NCBI RefSeq assembly: GCF_040196175.1 | Contig: NZ_JBEFNF010000009.1 | Location: 62,001 to 126,000 of the forward strand | Source: Halospina sp040196175 | GTDB lineage: Bacteria > Pseudomonadota > Gammaproteobacteria > Pseudomonadales > Oleiphilaceae | Length of the DNA: 64,000 bases | Reading direction: 5' to 3' | In this document: in pieces, positions 62,221-64,000 of the stretch | Numbering within the stretch: the first letter of the stretch is position 1 | Layout: every line of letters starts with the position of its first letter | Notes under the pieces: generated by a model | Told to the model about the DNA's origin: nothing | Seen by the model: the letters and a program-made list of their open reading frames with translations, nothing else | The model's database searches: none | Translations under genes and position numbers: made by a program

Positions 62221-63452
62221 TTGGTTGTCACCCTCTCCGGAACCGGTTTCGTGGACTCTATCCGTGTATAGAAGGGCATCAGGATGAAGAAACCGAAGTA
62301 GATCGCCGTGCCGATCTGCGCAAGCATCGTCTTGATCGGCGTCGCCGGCTCAGCCCCCAGATAGCCAAGCATCACGAAACTCGCAGCAAACAGGGCCAAA
62401 GCGCAACGGCTGAACCACCCCTTGTAACGCATTGAGCGTACCGGACTTCGGTCGAGCCAGGGCAGTATGAAGAGGATCGCAATCGCCGCCCCCATAACGA
62501 CGACCCCCCAGAATTGCGAGGAAAGACCGAACAGATTGAAGGTGATTGCCCGCAGCATTGCGTAGAAAGGCGTGAAGTACCAGACCGGCGCAATGTGATC
62601 CGGTGTCTGTAGCGGATCCGCATGCTGGAAGTTCGGCTTCTCGATGAAGTAGCCGCCCATCTCGGGGAAGTAGAAAACCACGATGGCGAAAACAGCAAAG
62701 AAGACCGCGATCGGCACCAAATCGTGCACAGTGTAGTAAGGATGGAACGGTATCCCGTCCTTTGGAATACCGTTGGCGTCCTTGTTCTTCTTGATATCGA
62801 TACCATCGGGGTTGTTGGACCCCACCTCATGCAGCGCAAGAATGTGCAGTATGACCAGGCCGATCAGAACCATGGGCATCGCCACAACATGCAGTGCAAA
62901 GAACCGATGGAGCGTCGCCCCTGAAATGAGGTAGTCACCCCGGATCCACAGTGCCAGATCCTCGCCAATGCCCGGGATCGCGCTGAACAGATTGATTATG
63001 ACCTGCGCTCCCCAATAGGACATCTGCCCCCAGGGCAGAACATAGCCCATAAACGCTTCCGCCATGAGGATCAGATAGATCGCCATACCGAAGATCCAGA
63101 TCAGCTCACGTGGCTTCTGGTAGGAGCCATACATGAGACCGCGGAACATATGCAGATAAACCACAATGAAGAACATTGAGGCCCCGGTGGAATGCATGTA
63201 GCGCAACAGCCACCCGTAATTCACATCACGCATGATGTACTCAACGGAGGCAAACGCATCCTCGGCTGTGGGCGTGTACATCATTGTCAGCCAGATGCCT
63301 GTCAGCAGCTGGTTGACCAGAACCAGCATCGAGAGGACGCCGAAAACGTACCAGATGTTGAAGTTTTTGGGCGCGTAGTATTTGCTCATGTGGCGCTCGA
63401 AAGCGTCCACTACCGGCAACCTGTCGTCTACCCACTTAAGTAGCTTACTCAT
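62217..63452 (-). CDS. petB: Cytochrome b (bc1 complex)
   Basis: 411-residue membrane subunit with two b-type haems and the quinol sites. The paired His of helices B and D are visible (YMHSTGASMFFIVVYLHMFRG; LHRFFALHVVAMPMVLIGLVILH). The Qo-site motif reads PVWY (in IAPVWYFTPFYAMLRA) where mitochondria and alphaproteobacteria have PEWY. Extra C-terminal helix (about 380-400), as in other proteobacteria. Overlaps petA by four bases. Confidence 0.97.
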   Translation of the reverse strand: MSKLLKWVDDRLPVVDAFERHMSKYYAPKNFNIWYVFGVLSMLVLVNQLLTGIWLTMMYTPTAEDAFASVEYIMRDVNYGWLLRYMHSTGASMFFIVVYLHMFRGLMYGSYQKPRELIWIFGMAIYLILMAEAFMGYVLPWGQMSYWGAQVIINLFSAIPGIGEDLALWIRGDYLISGATLHRFFALHVVAMPMVLIGLVILHILALHEVGSNNPDGIDIKKNKDANGIPKDGIPFHPYYTVHDLVPIAVFFAVFAIVVFYFPEMGGYFIEKPNFQHADPLQTPDHIAPVWYFTPFYAMLRAITFNLFGLSSQFWGVVVMGAAIAILFILPWLDRSPVRSMRYKGWFSRCALALFAASFVMLGYLGAEPATPIKTMLAQIGTAIYFGFFILMPFYTRIESTKPVPERVTTK

Positions 63453-64000
63453 GCTGCATCCTCCGGATCGACGCCAATGGCGATGGTCTGACCATCATCC
63501 TCAAATCGGTGGGGGGGAACCACAAGATTTGTAGGTGCCGGAACACCGGTGAAGACTCGACCCGCAAGGTCAAACTTAGAGCCATGGCAGGCACAGAAGA
63601 AACCGCCCGGCCATTCGTTTCCAAGTCCCTCCGCACCTTCCGTCGGCCGGAAGCTCGGCGAACACCCGAGGTGGGTGCAGATGCCCACAACCACGAGGAA
63701 TTCAGGCTTAAGGGAGCGGTGATGTCCATCAATATAAGTAGGCTGCTGGGGTTCTTCAGACTCTGGGTCTTCCAACCGATCCGAAATCCCGTCCAGATTG
63801 TCCAGCATCTCCTGTGAGCGCCGCACAACCCATACCGGTTTACCCCGCCACTCAACGGTTACCCGCTGACCAACATCAATCTTGGATATATTCAACCTGC
63901 GCGGGGCCCCAGCTGCTTCGGCTTTAGCACTGGGCCACCACGAACTGACAAACGGCACCGCGGCTCCAACAGCCCCGACGCCACCAACAACCGTCGTTGC
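63449..64000 (-). CDS. petA: Rieske iron-sulfur protein (5' end beyond window)
   Basis: The frame is open to position 64000, so the N-terminus is missing. The visible part starts in a Gly/Val/Ala-rich segment that fits the membrane anchor, then ends with the 2Fe-2S cluster motifs CTHLGC and CACHGS and the closing LVVPPHRFEDDG. An internal ATG at 63958 is not the start. Accepts electrons from ubiquinol at the Qo site. First gene of petABC. Confidence 0.95.
   Translation of the reverse strand, partial: ATTVVGGVGAVGAAVPFVSSWWPSAKAEAAGAPRRLNISKIDVGQRVTVEWRGKPVWVVRRSQEMLDNLDGISDRLEDPESEEPQQPTYIDGHHRSLKPEFLVVVGICTHLGCSPSFRPTEGAEGLGNEWPGGFFCACHGSKFDLAGRVFTGVPAPTNLVVPPHRFEDDGQTIAIGVDPEDAA

Overview
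The window is a dense stretch of chromosome from a gammaproteobacterium. The evidence is the gene order: mraZ to lpxC followed by dciA and secA; the mrdA-rodA-mltB-rlpA-dacA-ybeD-lipB run; rsmI-lpoA-yraN-diaA; petABC-sspAB; and an A-type RNase P RNA beside rsmI and mraZ. murE carries the DNPR meso-diaminopimelate signature, and lpxC, lgt and lpoA show a Gram-negative envelope. The cytochrome bc1 complex indicates respiration. A pyrophosphate-type phosphofructokinase suggests a lineage such as the Chromatiales or their relatives, but the genus cannot be settled from this sequence. I see no prophage, insertion sequence, CRISPR array, integron or tRNA gene.

Layout. 1-5.4 kb (minus): the front part of an EF-hand-like lipoprotein cut by the window edge, an acyl-CoA dehydrogenase, and an overlapping mpl-ubiX-DUF815 ATPase group. 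5.6-7.3 kb: PPi-phosphofructokinase (plus) facing a small unknown protein and a monothiol-like glutaredoxin-family CGFC protein. 7.4-18.4 kb (minus): an ABC1 kinase, then lipB, ybeD, dacA, rlpA, mltB, rodA, mrdA, rlmH, rsfS, nadD and proA, a wall-elongation and lipoate block. 18.5-20.4 kb (plus): two overlapping membrane proteins with degenerate GGDEF domains. 20.3-26.7 kb (mostly minus): LON-domain protein, PmtA-like methyltransferase, an unknown small protein, EamA transporter, thioesterase, folA, thyA, lgt and a TauE-like exporter. 26.8-30.0 kb (plus): xseB-ispA and dxs. 30.0-37.3 kb (minus): ribA, moaC, a Nudix-ThiE fusion, argJ, secA and an M23 peptidase. 37.5-37.9 kb (plus): dciA. 37.9-55.7 kb (minus): lpxC and the complete dcw division and wall cluster from mraZ to ftsZ, without murB. 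55.7-56.5 kb: mraZ control region and rnpB. 56.5-60.3 kb: rsmI (minus) divergent from lpoA-yraN-diaA (plus). 60.3-64 kb (minus): sspB, sspA and petC, petB, petA, the last cut by the window end.

Most genes cooperate in envelope growth. MraY, MurC-G, Ddl and Mpl make or recycle lipid II; RodA/PBP2 and FtsW/FtsI polymerise it for elongation and division; LpoA, DacA, RlpA, MltB and the M23 protein activate, trim or cut it; LpxC commits to lipid A; Lgt and LipB modify proteins; IspA and Dxs supply isoprenoids.

The content is largely housekeeping and I did not find a clearly new defence or metabolic system. The observations most worth following are an unusually long helically phased MraZ box array (seven GTGG boxes plus one degenerate) under a clear sigma-70 promoter, a pair of overlapping membrane proteins whose GGDEF motifs have both decayed, and a symmetric CRP-like site nested in inverted repeats between the M23 peptidase and dciA.
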